Assembly (NCBI RefSeq): GCF_002155425.1 | Contig: NZ_MUYG01000009.1 | Coordinates: 1-64,000, forward strand | Reading direction: 5' to 3' | Length of the DNA stretch: 64,000 nucleotides | From: Erythrobacter donghaensis | GTDB taxonomy: Bacteria; Pseudomonadota; Alphaproteobacteria; Sphingomonadales; Sphingomonadaceae | Shown: piece by piece, positions 53,352 to 63,869 of the stretch | Position numbering within the stretch: position 1 is the first letter of the stretch | How the letters are laid out: every line of letters starts with the position of its first letter | Notes under the pieces: generated by a model | The model's input: only the letters and a program-made list of their open reading frames with translations | Databases searched by the model: none | Told to the model about the DNA's origin: nothing | Position numbers and translations under genes: made by a program

Positions 53352-53867
53352 TTAGGCCCCCTGCGGCCCGCGCAGCATCCCCACGACGCCGGTGCGGCCG
53401 ACCTCGACCAGTCCCAACTCGCGCATCAAGGCGATAAAGCTGTCGACCTTGTCGGGCGGGCCGGTGATCTCGAAGATGAAGCTTTCGGTGGTGGTGTCGA
53501 CGGGCCGCGCGCGGAAGATGTCGGCGAGCCGCAGCGCCTCGACCCGCTTTTCGCCCGTGCCGGTGACCTTGATCAGCGCCAGCTCGCGCTCCACGTGGGG
53601 CCCGGCGGTGGTGAGGTCGGTCACCTTGTGCACCGGCACCAACCGTTCCAACTGCGCCTCGATCTGGTCGATCACCGAGGGCGGGCCGTTCGTGACGATG
53701 GTGATGCGGCTGACCGCGTGGTCCTCGGTAATGTCGGCTACGGTGAGGCTGTCGATATTGTAGCCGCGCGCGGTGAACAGGCCGGTGATCTTGGCGAGGA
53801 TCCCCGGCTCGTTATCGACTGTGACGGCGAGCACGTGACGCTCTGAGGCTGCTTCGGTGATTTTCAT
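53352..53867 (-). CDS. ilvN: Acetolactate synthase small subunit
   Basis: A 171-aa regulatory subunit with an N-terminal ACT domain (HVLAVTVDNEPGILAKITGLFTARGYNIDSLTV) and a C-terminal ALS_ss_C domain (ELALIKVTGTGEKRVEALRLADIFRARPVD, ALMRELGLVEVGRTGVVGMLRG). It confers valine feedback on IlvB. The ATG at 53867 follows AGGGGCG and overlaps the stop of the upstream 100-aa gene by 4 nt. Confidence 0.95.
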   Translation of the reverse strand: MKITEAASERHVLAVTVDNEPGILAKITGLFTARGYNIDSLTVADITEDHAVSRITIVTNGPPSVIDQIEAQLERLVPVHKVTDLTTAGPHVERELALIKVTGTGEKRVEALRLADIFRARPVDTTTESFIFEITGPPDKVDSFIALMRELGLVEVGRTGVVGMLRGPQGA

Positions 53868-54166
53868 TTGAAACGCCCCTCCCAAACCGGATCGAACATT
53901 CGACCTGGCCGATCATTTTCCAAGATGAACCTGCGTCCTTCTTCAATTGCCGAAGCATTGTCGGTCTGGTCGCTCAGGTCGAGGATCGGATTGGTCAGCA
54001 ACATCCAATCACCGTCCTCGAGCTTTTGGGCCACGTCCATACCCAGAAAACGTGCGCCTAGCTCGGATAGCCAATCCAAGACCCGCATGGAGTCGCCGGA
54101 ATTGAACCAGTTCCGTCGCTCGGCCCTCGCGAGAAGGTCTGACGGTAAATCGGCAAATACGACCAT
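53864..54166 (-). CDS. Unknown 100-aa protein between ilvB and ilvN
   Basis: Not recognised. It starts with the ATG at 54166 that overlaps the ilvB stop (TGATG) and ends with a 4-nt overlap on ilvN (ATGA), so it is translationally coupled to both. Sequence is soluble and acidic (MRVLDWLSELGARFLGMDV, NPILDLSDQTDNASAIEEGRRFI, WEGRFK). The upstream extension of the frame is inside ilvB and is not coding. The tight fit argues that it is translated. Confidence 0.72.
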   Translation of the reverse strand: MVVFADLPSDLLARAERRNWFNSGDSMRVLDWLSELGARFLGMDVAQKLEDGDWMLLTNPILDLSDQTDNASAIEEGRRFILENDRPGRMFDPVWEGRFK

Positions 54167-55989
54167 CAGACCAGCGCCTTGGCTTCGTCGTCCATCGTGC
54201 CGTCGACCTTGTCGCCGTAGAGCAGCATTTCGGTGTGCGCCGCGCCGCTCGGGATCATCGGCAGGCAATTCGCATCCTGCGCGACGAGGCAATCGACGAT
54301 CACCGGGCCATTGTGGTCGAGCATCCGCATGATGCCATCATCGAGATCGCGCTCCTCGGTGATGCGGATGCCCTTCCAGCCATAAGCCTCGGCGAGCTTC
54401 ACGAAATCGGGGAGGCTGTCGGAGTAGCTGTTCGAATAGCGGCTTTCATAGGTCAGTTCCTGCCACTGGCGGACCATGCCCATGTACTCGTTGTTCAGGA
54501 TGAAGATCTTGACCGGCAAGCGGTATTGCGAAGCGGTGCCGAGTTCCTGGATGTTCATCTGGATCGAGGCTTCGCCCGCGATGTCGATCACCAGCGCATC
54601 GGGAAAGCCCAATTGCGCGCCGATCGCTGCCGGAAGCCCATAGCCCATCGTGCCGAGGCCACCGCTGGTGAGCCACTTGTTCGGATCTTCAAAGCCGAAA
54701 TACTGCGCCGCCCACATCTGGTGCTGGCCGACTTCGGTGGTGATGATCGGATTGCGCTGGTGGGTGAGCGCGTGCAGCCGCTCGACCGCCTTTTGCGGCA
54801 TGATCATGCCGGGGTTCTTGGCGCTGCGTTCCGGATAGGCAAGACATTCGCGCGCGCGCCACCCGGCGATCCGTGCCTTCCATTCGCCGAGGTTCTTCGC
54901 CTGTCGGCTGCCCCATGCCTCGATCAGCTGGGCCAGCACCGTGCCGCAATCGCCGACAATGCCCATGTCGACGGGCACTGTCTTGTTGATCGAGGAACGG
55001 TCGATATCGATGTGGATCTTCTTCGAGCCCGGCGAGAAGGCATCAAGCCGCCCGGTGACGCGGTCATCGAAGCGCGCGCCGATGCAGACCATCACATCGC
55101 ATTTGTTCATCGCCATATTGGCTTCGTAGGTGCCGTGCATCCCCAGCATCCCCAGCCAGTCAGGGTGCGCGCTCGGGAAGGCGCCCAGACCCATCAGCGT
55201 GGAGGTGACGGGCGCGCCGGTGATGTCTTGCAATTGGCGCAGCAGACGGCTCGCCTCGGGCCCGGAATTGATCACGCCTCCGCCGGTGTAGAAGATCGGG
55301 CGCTGGGCGTTCGCGATCAGTTCGACCGCCTCGATGATCTGCTCCGCTGGAGCCACGGTCTGCGGCGCGTAGCGGTGCGATCCGGCGCGGGTCAGCGCTC
55401 GGCGTTCAGACGGGACCGCGATCTGGACGTTCTTGGGAATGTCGATAACCACCGGGCCGGGCCTGCCGGTGGTGGCGATGCGGAAGGCTTCCTTGACCGT
55501 TGCGGCGAGATCCGCAGGGTCTTTCACCAGATAATTGTGCTTCGTGCAGTGGCGGGTGATGCCGACGGTATCGGCCTCCTGAAAGGCGTCAGTGCCGATC
55601 AGTGCGGTGGGCACTTGCCCGGTGATGACCACCAGCGGAATCGAATCCATCCATGCATCGGCAATGCCGGTGACCGCATTGGTCGCGCCCGGACCGGAGG
55701 TGACCAGCACCACGCCCGGCTTGCCCGTGGCGCGGGCATAGCCTTCCGCCGCATGGGCCGCCCCGGCTTCGTGCCGGACGAGAATGTGGCGGATGCGTTC
55801 GTCGCCGAACAGCTCGTCATAGATCGGCAGCACCGCGCCGCCGGGATAGCCGAACACGAATTCGACGCCTTGCTCCACCAGTTCGTGCACAAGGATCGCT
55901 GCACCGCTCATCGCGGGGCTAGTGTCCGAGGACGTCGGGGCAGGGGCTTTGTCCGGCTGACCGGGCACGGCGGCACTCCATTTAATCAT
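54166..55989 (-). CDS. ilvB: Acetolactate synthase large (catalytic) subunit
   Basis: 607 aa from the ATG at 55989 (an ATG at 55911, MSGAAILVHEL, would give the shorter common form). ThDP-dependent enzyme forming acetolactate or acetohydroxybutyrate. Motifs: GVEFVFGYPGGAVLPIYDEL with the catalytic glutamate region after it (LVRHEAGAAHAAEGYARATG), the central FAD/ThDP domain, and the ThDP motif near DIAGEASIQMNIQELGTA with ILNNEYMGMVRQWQ. It heads ilvB-orf-ilvN-orf-ilvC. Confidence 0.95.
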   Translation of the reverse strand: MIKWSAAVPGQPDKAPAPTSSDTSPAMSGAAILVHELVEQGVEFVFGYPGGAVLPIYDELFGDERIRHILVRHEAGAAHAAEGYARATGKPGVVLVTSGPGATNAVTGIADAWMDSIPLVVITGQVPTALIGTDAFQEADTVGITRHCTKHNYLVKDPADLAATVKEAFRIATTGRPGPVVIDIPKNVQIAVPSERRALTRAGSHRYAPQTVAPAEQIIEAVELIANAQRPIFYTGGGVINSGPEASRLLRQLQDITGAPVTSTLMGLGAFPSAHPDWLGMLGMHGTYEANMAMNKCDVMVCIGARFDDRVTGRLDAFSPGSKKIHIDIDRSSINKTVPVDMGIVGDCGTVLAQLIEAWGSRQAKNLGEWKARIAGWRARECLAYPERSAKNPGMIMPQKAVERLHALTHQRNPIITTEVGQHQMWAAQYFGFEDPNKWLTSGGLGTMGYGLPAAIGAQLGFPDALVIDIAGEASIQMNIQELGTASQYRLPVKIFILNNEYMGMVRQWQELTYESRYSNSYSDSLPDFVKLAEAYGWKGIRITEERDLDDGIMRMLDHNGPVIVDCLVAQDANCLPMIPSGAAHTEMLLYGDKVDGTMDDEAKALV

Positions 55990-56023
55990 GTCGCCGCAGC
56001 GCCGGGGGCGGGGGCGAGAGGGT

Positions 56024-56063
56024 GTAACAAAGAAAACAGGCCCGATGCAGGGGGGCGCATCGG
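56024..56063 (-). terminator. Hairpin with T-rich tail between miaA and ilvB
   Basis: On the minus strand CCGATGC / GCATCGG (56057-56063 and 56042-56048, loop 8 nt) is followed by GGCCTGTTTTCTTTGTT. It lies 47 nt after the miaA stop and about 53 nt before ilvB, so it is either the miaA terminator or an attenuator of ilvB. I did not find a clear leader peptide with a stop in front of it. Confidence 0.7.
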
Positions 56064-56109
56064 ACCGAGTGATGACGCCGCTAAAGGTTATAATCTGATA
56101 GGTCAACCC

Positions 56110-57066
56110 CTATTTGCGTAATAATGATGCAAAATACGCGTCAATGTCGATATTTTCAGATTCCCAACTGGGGCGCGCCCGCGGCCAGTCTTCGGGGGGC
56201 TGGCGCCGGAACCAGGTGAACTGGCGCTTGGCGTAGTTGCGCGTGGCCTGCTGGCCCATCGCGATCACGTCCTCGGATTCGACCTCGCCTGCCAGCCATG
56301 CGGCGATTTCAGGCACCCCAATCGCGCGCATCACCGGCAGATCGGGATCGAGCCCGCGCGCCAGCAGCGCCTCGACCTCGGCCACGGCGCCGTGATCGAG
56401 CATCGCGACGAAACGCGCATCGCAGCGCTCGTAGACCCATGCGCGCTCGGGCTCGACGATTAGCGGATGCAGCCTCACTTCATCGGCAATGCCGCCGGAC
56501 TTGGCCAGCTGCCAGTCGCCCAGCGTCACCCCGGTCGAGCGCTTGACCTCCAGCGCGCGGGCGATGCGCTGGGTGTCGCCGGGATCGAGCATTGCCGCGC
56601 GTTCGGGGTCTTCGATTTGGAGCAGCTTGTGGGCTTCCCCCTCGTCCAGCGCCCGCACCGCCGCGCGCACGGCGGGGTCGATCGGGGGGATCGGGGCGAT
56701 CCCTTCGAGCAGCACCTTGAGATAGAGCCCCGTGCCGCCGACGAGGATCGGCACTGCGTCAGCCGCATGGCAATCGGCGATCTCGTCCTTGGCGCGCGCG
56801 GCCCAGGCGGCGGCGGAGCAAGCTTCCGCCCCGTCCCACGCGCCGAACAGGCGGTGCTCGACCTCTTCCATTTCCTCGTCAGACGGGCGGGCAGAGAGGA
56901 TCTGGAGATCGGAATAGACCTGCGCGGAATCGGCATTGATGATGACGCCGCGCCGGCCATCGGCTGCGAGCCGCCGGCCCAGATCGAGCGCAACCGCGCT
57001 CTTGCCGCTGGCGGTCGGCCCTGCGATGAGCGCGAGCGGATTTTCAGGAGTTACAGAGATGCTCAT
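56110..57066 (-). CDS. miaA: tRNA dimethylallyltransferase
   Basis: A 318-aa enzyme that adds the isopentenyl group to A37 of UNN-decoding tRNAs. Walker A LIAGPTASGKSAVAL, INADSAQVYSDLQILSARP, HRLFGAWDG, ILVGGTGLYLKVLLEG, QRIARALEV and the C-terminal RNYAKRQFTWFRRQ are diagnostic. The ATG at 57066 was chosen; the longer frame lies antisense to serB. It begins head to head with serB, with starts overlapping by 8 nt. Confidence 0.95.
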   Translation of the reverse strand: MSISVTPENPLALIAGPTASGKSAVALDLGRRLAADGRRGVIINADSAQVYSDLQILSARPSDEEMEEVEHRLFGAWDGAEACSAAAWAARAKDEIADCHAADAVPILVGGTGLYLKVLLEGIAPIPPIDPAVRAAVRALDEGEAHKLLQIEDPERAAMLDPGDTQRIARALEVKRSTGVTLGDWQLAKSGGIADEVRLHPLIVEPERAWVYERCDARFVAMLDHGAVAEVEALLARGLDPDLPVMRAIGVPEIAAWLAGEVESEDVIAMGQQATRNYAKRQFTWFRRQPPEDWPRARPSWESENIDIDAYFASLLRK

Positions 57067-57943
57067 TGCGCGGCTGATAGCAGAGACGAGTAAATGTGAA
57101 ACGCGTCTCGATGCGCTGTCGGGCGCTTTGGCCGATGCGGGCGCGGTGCTGAGCGCGGCAGCGATGCCCGAAGGCGATGACGATGTGCTCGAATTGCATC
57201 TGGATTCGGGTGATCCGGCGACGGTGCTGGACGCGATCGACGCAGTGTTCGCGCCGCCTGCAATGCTGGTTGCGCGAGGCAAAATCGTTGTGCCGCAGCT
57301 GTTCGTGTCGGACATGGATTCGACCATGATCGGGCAGGAATGCATCGACGAGCTGGCCGATTATGCGGGGCTGAAGCCGCAAATCGCCGCCATCACCGAG
57401 CGCGCGATGCAGGGCGAACTCGATTTCGAGGCGGCCTTGCGGGAGCGTGTGGCGCTGCTGGCGGGGCTCGACGAAGGCGCGATTGGCGCCTGCCTTGCCG
57501 AGCGGATTCGCGCAACGCCGGGGGCGAAGACGCTGGTGGCAACCCTCACCGCGCTGGGGACGCGCACCGTGCTGGTGACGGGGGGATTCCACCACTTCGC
57601 CGATCCGGTGGCCGACATGCTCGGCTTCGACCGGGTTGTGGGCAACAGGCTCGCGGTGGAGGAGGGCAAGCTGACCGGCGGGCTCGTCGGCCCGATTACT
57701 GATTCTGCGGTCAAGGCAGCGGTGCTCCGCGAGGAGGTGGCCGGGCTGGGCGAGGCGGCGCACAGCCTCGCTACGGGAGACGGCGCGAACGACATCCCGA
57801 TGATCGAAGCGGCAACCTATGGCTTTGCCTACCGCGCCAAACCCAAGGCGCGCGCGGCCGCCAATGGCCGTGTCGATGATGGGGATCTGACCGCTGTTCT
57901 CAGCCTGCTCGGGGTGCCGCGCGCAAGCTGGCGAGAGGGCTGA
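57059..57943 (+). CDS. serB: Phosphoserine phosphatase
   Basis: A 294-aa HAD-family enzyme, the last step of serine synthesis. An N-terminal regulatory region of about 80 aa precedes the HAD core: FVSDMDSTMIGQECIDELADYAG (nucleophile D), VTGGFHHFADPVADMLGFD, and TGDGANDIPMIEAATYGFAY. AGGAG lies 9 nt before the ATG at 57059. Its leader lies inside miaA. Confidence 0.95.
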   Translation: MLIARLIAETSKCETRLDALSGALADAGAVLSAAAMPEGDDDVLELHLDSGDPATVLDAIDAVFAPPAMLVARGKIVVPQLFVSDMDSTMIGQECIDELADYAGLKPQIAAITERAMQGELDFEAALRERVALLAGLDEGAIGACLAERIRATPGAKTLVATLTALGTRTVLVTGGFHHFADPVADMLGFDRVVGNRLAVEEGKLTGGLVGPITDSAVKAAVLREEVAGLGEAAHSLATGDGANDIPMIEAATYGFAYRAKPKARAAANGRVDDGDLTAVLSLLGVPRASWREG

Positions 57944-57981
57944 TCGCGCGGCGGGAACGGATGATCGCAAAAAGGGTTTCA

Positions 57982-58017
57982 ATTCGGGTACCGAATATGC
58001 TATTAACACTGATGTAA
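57982..58017 (+). promoter_or_regulatory. Candidate operator region before coq4 copy 1
   Basis: Contains a perfect ATTCGG-GTA-CCGAAT palindrome (57982-57996) and ACACTGATGTAA (58006-58017). The second motif is shared exactly with the intergenic before the second Coq4 gene (59644-59655). Confidence 0.55.
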
Positions 58018-58061
58018 GCAAGCCGCAGCTATACCCCGGCTTCAGCACAGGAATGGCCCGC

Positions 58062-58901
58062 ATGACCGACATCGCCCGCGATCAGTATACCCGGATGTTC
58101 TCTGCCGACGGCACGGTGCTGCTTCATCCTGACCGTCCCGAAGCGCGCTATCGCCCGGTGCGGGCGGTGAAGGCGTTTCAGGCGCTGATCCGGGACAAGG
58201 AAGACACCAGCCAGGTCTTCAAGATTTTCGAATCGCTCCCTTCGGGCGACTTCATGCAGCGGGTGCAGGACCTCGCCCTGTCCGAACGCGGCGAGTTTCT
58301 GCGCAGGGCCGAGCCGAACTTGCCCGAAATCCTTGATGATCACGCCACTCTGCGCCGCACGCCCAAGGGCAGTCTCGCGCACGCCTATTGCGACTTCATG
58401 GAAGCCGAAGGGCTTTCGGCAGCGGGTCTTGTTGCCGAGGCGGAGCGGCTTGGGCGCCCCAAGTATCCCGATCTGGTGCAGTGGTTCATCGAACGCTCGC
58501 GCGATACGCATGATCTGTTCCACGTGCTGACCGGCTATGGCCGCGATGCGCTCGGCGAGCAGTGCGTGCTGCTGTTCACCCACGGCCAGTCGCCGAGCCA
58601 GGGGCACCTGCTGATCGGCTATGCCGGCGCGGCCAACATCAAGAAGCTCGCCAAGGGCAGCGCTGCCCCGATCTTCGGCGCCGTGCGCGAGGCGCATCGC
58701 ACCGGCAAGGGCGCGCCGCAGCTGATGGCGCAGCCGATCCGCCAGTTGCTCGAACGCCCGCTTGATGAGGTCCGCACCGCCCTGCGCATTCCGCAGCCGG
58801 AGCAATATCGCGAATGCCACCGCATCTGGCAGGCCGAGGGGATCAACCCCTATGACCTGCTCGCCACCAAGCCTGCCGAGCCGGAGCTGATGGCGGCCTG
58901 A
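58062..58901 (+). CDS. coq4: Coq4-family ubiquinone biosynthesis protein, copy 1
   Basis: 279 aa. The Coq4 zinc-site motif is present as RDTHDLFHVLTGYGRDALGE, flanked by DFMEAEGLSAAGLVAEAERLG and YPDLVQWFIERS; the C-terminus carries YRECHRIWQAEGINPYDLL. Coq4 is needed for ubiquinone synthesis, recently linked to C1 decarboxylation/hydroxylation of the ring. The ATG at 58062 is favoured by AGGA 9 nt upstream (ATG 58053 is the alternative). The paralogue at 59705 shares the motif exactly. Confidence 0.88.
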   Translation: MTDIARDQYTRMFSADGTVLLHPDRPEARYRPVRAVKAFQALIRDKEDTSQVFKIFESLPSGDFMQRVQDLALSERGEFLRRAEPNLPEILDDHATLRRTPKGSLAHAYCDFMEAEGLSAAGLVAEAERLGRPKYPDLVQWFIERSRDTHDLFHVLTGYGRDALGEQCVLLFTHGQSPSQGHLLIGYAGAANIKKLAKGSAAPIFGAVREAHRTGKGAPQLMAQPIRQLLERPLDEVRTALRIPQPEQYRECHRIWQAEGINPYDLLATKPAEPELMAA

Positions 58902-58910
58902 CCGCCTTGG

Positions 58911-59597
58911 TCAAAGCCAGCTGGCGATCTGCTCCAGCGGCTTCTTGATTAGCGCGTGGGCGGGCACTGTGGCATCCGCCGCAGGCCGTCCGGCGACCAC
59001 GATCATCACCGGCTTTTCCCATGCGGGCCGCCCGCAGACTGTGCGCAGGAAACCCATGGGGGAGGGCGTGTGGGTCAGCGTCGCCACCCCCGCCTCGTGG
59101 AGCGCCGCCAGCAGCAGCCCACAGGCGATGCCGACGCTTTCGTTCACATAATAGTTCTGCGTCTGCCCATCCTCGGCAATCCCGCCCTTGCGCTGCGCGA
59201 AGACGACGATCAGCCATGGTGCGGTTTCGAGGAAGGGCTTGTCGGCATCGGTCCCGAGGTCCTTGAGCGCCGCGAGCCATTCCGCGCCCGCCTTGGGATC
59301 GCCGCCGTCGGCCCCGTAGAAGCGCCGCTCTTCGGCCTCGGCGGCTTCGCCAATCGCACGCTTCCGTTCGGGCGAGGCGACCACCGCGAAATGCCATGGC
59401 TGATGATTGGCGCCTGAAGGTGCGCTTCCGGCAGCGGCGATGGCGGCTTCGATCACGCCGCGGGGCACGGGCTCATCGGAGAACCACCGGCACGTGCGGC
59501 GCTGCGCCATCCGCTCGGCAAAGCCGCGTGCGCGGGCCACGGCCTCGTCATCGGTGAGGCGCGGGAGGGAGTAGGGGAGGGTGTCTGGGTCGTTCAT
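58911..59597 (-). CDS. Nitroreductase family protein
   Basis: A 228-aa FMN-binding oxidoreductase. RRTCRWFSDEPVPRGVIEAAIAAAGSAPSGANHQPWHFAVV is the N-terminal FMN-contact block; SVGIACGLLLAALHEAGVATLTHTPSPMGFL and a C-terminal PVMIVVAGRPAADATVP complete it. The pattern resembles the iodotyrosine-deiodinase-like (BluB/IYD) branch. Substrate unknown. It is convergent with coq4 copy 1 and divergent from coq4 copy 2, so it shares a control region with the latter. Confidence 0.86.
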   Translation of the reverse strand: MNDPDTLPYSLPRLTDDEAVARARGFAERMAQRRTCRWFSDEPVPRGVIEAAIAAAGSAPSGANHQPWHFAVVASPERKRAIGEAAEAEERRFYGADGGDPKAGAEWLAALKDLGTDADKPFLETAPWLIVVFAQRKGGIAEDGQTQNYYVNESVGIACGLLLAALHEAGVATLTHTPSPMGFLRTVCGRPAWEKPVMIVVAGRPAADATVPAHALIKKPLEQIASWL

Positions 59598-59643
59598 CGG
59601 CAGGCGTATGTCCTCGATCGGTCCGAGAATGGACTGTTTACTG

Positions 59644-59655
59644 ACACTGATGTAA
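59644..59655 (+). promoter_or_regulatory. Shared ACACTGATGTAA motif between nitroreductase and coq4 copy 2
   Basis: Identical to 58006-58017 and embedded in TTTAC-N10-GTAAA (59637-59656), a looser inverted repeat. It could be a common operator for both Coq4 genes and the nitroreductase; no matching regulator gene is in the window. Confidence 0.55.
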
Positions 59656-59704
59656 ATGGCGAGGCCAGACCCCGTTTCGCGACTCGCGCAAAGGACGTTA
59701 CACG

Positions 59705-60496
59705 ATGGCGCTCATCGATCTCCCGCTGGTTGCCCCGGAACGCAAGATTTCGGGATTGCGGCCGTTGAAGGTGCTTCACCACTTCGGCAAGCTGGTCGAG
59801 GACAAGGAAGACACCGCACAGGTGTTTCACATCATCGAGGCGACCAAAGGCAAGCGCAGCCTCGCGCAGGCGCATGGCTTCATCCGATCCGAGGAAGGCC
59901 AGCGCTTCATGGCCGAAAGCATCAGCATCCCCGCCATGCTCGACGATCACGACCGCTGGGCCGATTGCGGGCCGCAAAGTGTTGCGGCGCATTACATCGC
60001 TTTCATGAAGCGCGAAGGGCTCTCGGCGGCGGGGCTGGTGGCGGAAAGTCACAAGTGGGCGCCGCCCGAGAGCCTGCCCAAGGATCAGACCCAATGGTAT
60101 TTCGATCGTCAGCGTGACACGCATGATCTGTTCCACGTGCTGACCGGCTATGGCCGCGATGCGCTGGGCGAAGCGAGCCTGCTGGGGTTCACCTACGAGC
60201 AGAACCACAACAAGGGCATCCTGTTCATCGCCTATGCGGGCGCGCGGCAGATCAAGAAGGTGTCGGGCACCAAGGCGCCGCTGTTCGCCGCGATCAAGGA
60301 AGGCCGCAGGCTTGGCCGCGCGGCGGCGAAGATCGCGCATCAGGATATCGCCGCGCTGATGCGCGAGGATATCGATGCAGCACGCGCGCGGCTGAACATC
60401 GGAAAGCCCGAGGTTTATCGCCAGTGCCTCGCGATCCTCCAGGGCGAAGGGATCACCCGCGAGCAATTGACCCTGAGCGGCGCGCAGGCGGCCTGA
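59705..60496 (+). CDS. coq4: Coq4-family ubiquinone biosynthesis protein, copy 2
   Basis: 263 aa. It carries RDTHDLFHVLTGYGRDALGE, identical to copy 1, with FMKREGLSAAGLVAES and YRQCLAILQGEGITREQLTL around it; the rest is about moderately conserved, so the two are old paralogues. AGGA 9 nt before the ATG. Which copy serves ubiquinone synthesis cannot be decided from sequence. It is convergent with purL. Confidence 0.87.
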   Translation: MALIDLPLVAPERKISGLRPLKVLHHFGKLVEDKEDTAQVFHIIEATKGKRSLAQAHGFIRSEEGQRFMAESISIPAMLDDHDRWADCGPQSVAAHYIAFMKREGLSAAGLVAESHKWAPPESLPKDQTQWYFDRQRDTHDLFHVLTGYGRDALGEASLLGFTYEQNHNKGILFIAYAGARQIKKVSGTKAPLFAAIKEGRRLGRAAAKIAHQDIAALMREDIDAARARLNIGKPEVYRQCLAILQGEGITREQLTLSGAQAA

Positions 60497-60503
60497 GCGG
60501 CCC

Positions 60504-62741
<2,238 letters not shown>

Positions 62742-62770
62742 TGAGGGGACTCCTTGCCGCGCGCCCTAGA

Positions 62771-63445
62771 TTACTGAAGCGCGAAGGCCAAGTTGCCGCG
62801 TTTGCGGAACCAGCGATTTGTGCTCACCCACAGCGCGAGCGCGGTCAGCAGGCCGAAGGCGACGAGCGCCTGAAGATAGACCAGCAGCCCGGCGCTTTCG
62901 GGATGGGGGGCGAGCCAGTTGATCGCCTGCAACAGCAGCATCACCCCCGCCAGCACCAGCGGAGGCCCCGCCGGGCCGCGGGTGCGGCGCAGATAGAAGG
63001 CAAAGGCTGCGGCGGTCAGCCCCAGCTCCAGCGGTACCGCCACCCATGGCACATTCCACAGGCCCAGACCCAGCTTGGGCGGCGTGCCGTCGATGGTGAG
63101 ATCGGGCACGTGGACCAGCCAGTCGAGCACCCAGTGCGAGATCACCACGAGGCCCGCCAGCGCCCCGGTGCGAAGACTGCGGTCGCGCAGCGCCACGATC
63201 CCGAGGAAGGCCGCCGCCCAGATCAGGGTGCCCAGCAGGCTGTGGGTGTAGGGCATGTCGTAAAGGTCGTAAGGCACCATCACGCTCGCCGCAGGGTCGA
63301 TCCGCATATGCTCCACCCCGATGGTGGCGAGCGCGAAGAACCCCCAGTCGACCAGCTGCGCCGCGACGAACATCGTCGCCAGCCGGGGCCTTTCCGGGCT
63401 CACGGCAGCGGCGACGAAGGCCGGGGCGAAGTGGCCGATGAACAT
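62771..63445 (-). CDS. Polytopic membrane protein (YdjM/metal-dependent-hydrolase-like)
   Basis: 224 aa with about six helices. FIGHFAPAFVAAA and the polar MPYTHSLLGTLIWAA and VVISHWVLDWLVHVPDL contain histidine/aspartate motifs like those of LexA-regulated YdjM-type 'membrane-bound metal-dependent hydrolase' proteins. No function is established. It follows the DUF2177 gene by 1 nt on the same strand. Confidence 0.75.
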   Translation of the reverse strand: MFIGHFAPAFVAAAVSPERPRLATMFVAAQLVDWGFFALATIGVEHMRIDPAASVMVPYDLYDMPYTHSLLGTLIWAAAFLGIVALRDRSLRTGALAGLVVISHWVLDWLVHVPDLTIDGTPPKLGLGLWNVPWVAVPLELGLTAAAFAFYLRRTRGPAGPPLVLAGVMLLLQAINWLAPHPESAGLLVYLQALVAFGLLTALALWVSTNRWFRKRGNLAFALQ

Positions 63446-63446
63446 T

Positions 63447-63869
63447 TCAGGCGGCAGGCGTGGCGGGCGCGAAACGGAGCACCGCCCAGCACGCCAGCGA
63501 ACTTGCCGCGCCGGTCACGAAAGCGCCCCACAGGATGTCGAGCACGCTGATCTGCGTCGACCACACTTTCATCACCGCCTGCGAGGTGAGGTCGAAGGTC
63601 GCATAGCACAGCGCGCCCAGCAGGATGCCGTTGAGCATCGCCGCCTGCACCCCGCCGCCTTCAAGGCCGGGCTTGATCGCGAACCAGCACATCCCGGCGA
63701 TATAGATGAGATAGAAGGCGATCGCCGCAGGCAGATTGAAATCCTTGGCCATGATCTCGCCGATCACCGGCTTGTAAAGATTGACCGAGGCCCAGCGCAG
63801 CCACACCGCATCCAGCATGAGAAACGACAGCGCCGCGACGCCATAGGCGATGATCCACTTCAGCAGCAT
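63447..63869 (-). CDS. DUF2177 family membrane protein
   Basis: 140 aa with four helices. The DUF2177 pattern is seen: MLDAVWLRWASVNLYKPVIGEIMA, NGILLGALCYATFDLTSQAVMKVWSTQISVLDILWGAFVTG. Function unknown. The remaining 131 nt to the window end hold no gene I can support. Confidence 0.85.
   Translation of the reverse strand: MLLKWIIAYGVAALSFLMLDAVWLRWASVNLYKPVIGEIMAKDFNLPAAIAFYLIYIAGMCWFAIKPGLEGGGVQAAMLNGILLGALCYATFDLTSQAVMKVWSTQISVLDILWGAFVTGAASSLACWAVLRFAPATPAA

Noticed and set aside
55990..56106. TTG-started leader peptide with Ile/Val codons before ilvB
   Set aside because: The frame has no stop and continues into ilvB, so it is an N-terminal extension artefact and not a classical attenuation leader.
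54235..56121. 628-aa plus-strand open frame opposite ilvB
   Set aside because: Antisense shadow of a conserved gene; no start signals or recognisable domain.
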